Origin: Dyella silvae
GTDB lineage: Bacteria > Pseudomonadota > Gammaproteobacteria > Xanthomonadales > Rhodanobacteraceae
Direction of reading: 5' to 3'
Assembly (NCBI RefSeq): GCF_026421305.1
Contig: NZ_JAPJBQ010000002.1
Location: 744,001 to 808,000, forward strand
DNA: 64,000 bases
Part shown: positions 63,131 to 64,000 of the stretch, piece by piece
Numbering within the stretch: position 1 is the first letter of the stretch
Layout: every line of letters begins with the position of its first letter
The notes under the pieces: model-generated
Databases searched by the model: none
Told to the model about the DNA's origin: nothing
The model's input: the letters and a program-made list of their open reading frames with translations, nothing else
Position numbers and translations under genes: made by a program

Positions 63131-64000
63131 GCATCGCCTCCGGTGTAGCGGCGGAACATCAGCGACGCGCAGCTGCCACCGAAGCCGAAGCTGTTGGACA
63201 GCGCACCGTCGATGCGATGGGGCGTTGTGACATCGAGCAGCGGTGCCTGACTGAACGCGGTATCGCGGTTGCCGATGGCGGTGCCGGTGGTAAAGCCGTG
63301 CTGCATCATCAGCAGGCAGGCGATGGCGTCCAGTGCGCCGGCCGCGGCTGGCGCATGACCGATCAACCCCTTGATGGATGACAGCGCAGGCACGCTGGAC
63401 TCGAGCTCGACAAACACGGTGGCAATCGCCTCCCACTCCGCCAGATCGCCCAGCGGCGTGGAGCAGGCATGGGTGTTGATGTAGTCGGGCAGGGCATCGG
63501 TTTGCGAGAGGGCCTGCCGCATCGCATCGGCGATGCCGGCCGGACCGGGACCGACCATGCTGGCCGCATCGGTGCTGGCGCCGTAACCGCACACTTCGGC
63601 GAGAATGCAGGCGCCGCGCGCCTGTGCGTGCTCGAGCGATTCCAGTACCAGCACGCCTGCGCCAGCGGCAAGCACGATGCCATCGCGTTCGGCGTCATAG
63701 GGACGTGATGCGCGGTCCGGTTGTGCATTGCTGTTGGTCGACAGGGCACCCATCGCATCGAACCAAAGCGCGGTGGTGTCGTGCAATTCTTCACTGCCGC
63801 CGCAGATTACTTGCTGCAGTTTGCCCAGCTGGATCAACTCCATGGCCTGGCCGATGGCATGCGCGCCGCTGGTACAGGCCGATGTAATCACCATGCTACG
63901 CCCACCGATGCCGAAGGCGTGGGCGAGATTGGCGGCCACCGAACTGCTCATCCCCCGCGTAACGATGTACGGCGACAGTCGCGCGATGCCGCGCGTGGCA
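63127..64000 (-). CDS. Beta-ketoacyl-ACP synthase of aryl-polyene cluster (5' partial)
   Basis: The frame runs off the right edge; the last 291 codons are present. It is FabB-like (SPYIVTRGMSSSVAANLA) with the nucleophile in ITSACTSGAHAIG, H in NTHACSTPLGD and the second H in LIGHAPAAAGAL. It stands next to the chain-length-factor-like gene, so the two probably form a heterodimer, or it acts as a homodimer like ApeR. The upstream APE genes (aryl-CoA ligase, exporter, HAL or TAL-type ammonia lyase) would lie beyond the window. Confidence 0.86.
   Translation of the reverse strand, partial: ATRGIARLSPYIVTRGMSSSVAANLAHAFGIGGRSMVITSACTSGAHAIGQAMELIQLGKLQQVICGGSEELHDTTALWFDAMGALSTNSNAQPDRASRPYDAERDGIVLAAGAGVLVLESLEHAQARGACILAEVCGYGASTDAASMVGPGPAGIADAMRQALSQTDALPDYINTHACSTPLGDLAEWEAIATVFVELESSVPALSSIKGLIGHAPAAAGALDAIACLLMMQHGFTTGTAIGNRDTAFSQAPLLDVTTPHRIDGALSNSFGFGGSCASLMFRRYTGGDA

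Overview
The window is G+C-rich, gene-dense chromosomal DNA from a gammaproteobacterium of the Xanthomonadales/Lysobacterales, most likely Rhodanobacteraceae (Dyella, Luteibacter or Rhodanobacter type). The best markers are an N-acetylornithine-type carbamoyltransferase (argF') with argE' and a fused acetylglutamate kinase/synthase, which together form the Xanthomonas-style acetylated arginine route, plus a xanthomonadin/aryl-polyene (APE) type cluster and a tandem pair of lipoprotein-type subtilisin autotransporters. This taxonomic call is inference; no 16S gene or other direct marker is present.

Layout. 1-4.0 kb: a DksA-family protein with a histone-H1-like Lys/Ala/Pro tail (cut by the window edge), sufE, cysS and a glycine-zipper envelope protein. 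4.1-15.4 kb: an arginine/proline locus on the + strand, argF'-paiB-like-osmC-argG-argE'-argB(A)-argC-argH-cupin-proB-proA. It is preceded by an arginine-rich 34-codon leader peptide and a mutually exclusive antiterminator/terminator pair, which looks like a ribosome-mediated arginine attenuator. 15.4-18.3 kb (minus): kynureninase, a small secreted protein and ACMSD. 18.7-31.5 kb: YciI-like protein, FUSC transporter, AmiD-like amidase, efpL (YeiP-type EF-P paralog), a short-chain dehydrogenase, three GNAT acetyltransferases, a YdeI-like protein, a periplasmic amidohydrolase, a LytS/LytTR two-component pair and a GIY-YIG-like protein. 30.6-52.7 kb: leucine/isovalerate degradation genes (HMG-CoA lyase, both MCC subunits, methylglutaconyl-CoA hydratase, a thiolase, isovaleryl-CoA dehydrogenase), all on the minus strand. 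Between them lie a Fur-box-controlled feoAB operon with a Cys-rich small membrane protein, a duplicated Sel1-repeat pair and two tandem autotransporters. 52.9-55.6 kb: YccS-like FUSC protein and a small secreted protein. 55.7-64 kb: twelve tightly overlapping minus-strand genes of an aryl-polyene/xanthomonadin cluster, cut by the right edge.

Intergenic DNA carries four recurring palindromic repeat types: an AGTGAGA-heptad palindrome (4 copies, two of them flanking efpL), a CTCCCC/GGGGAG element (4 copies), a GGAGCGCAC..GTGCGC element (2 copies) and one CACTGGAT-type long inverted repeat. I saw no tRNA, rRNA, CRISPR array, insertion sequence or phage. Of the ideas for a new system, the arg leader/attenuator is the one I consider most worth testing.
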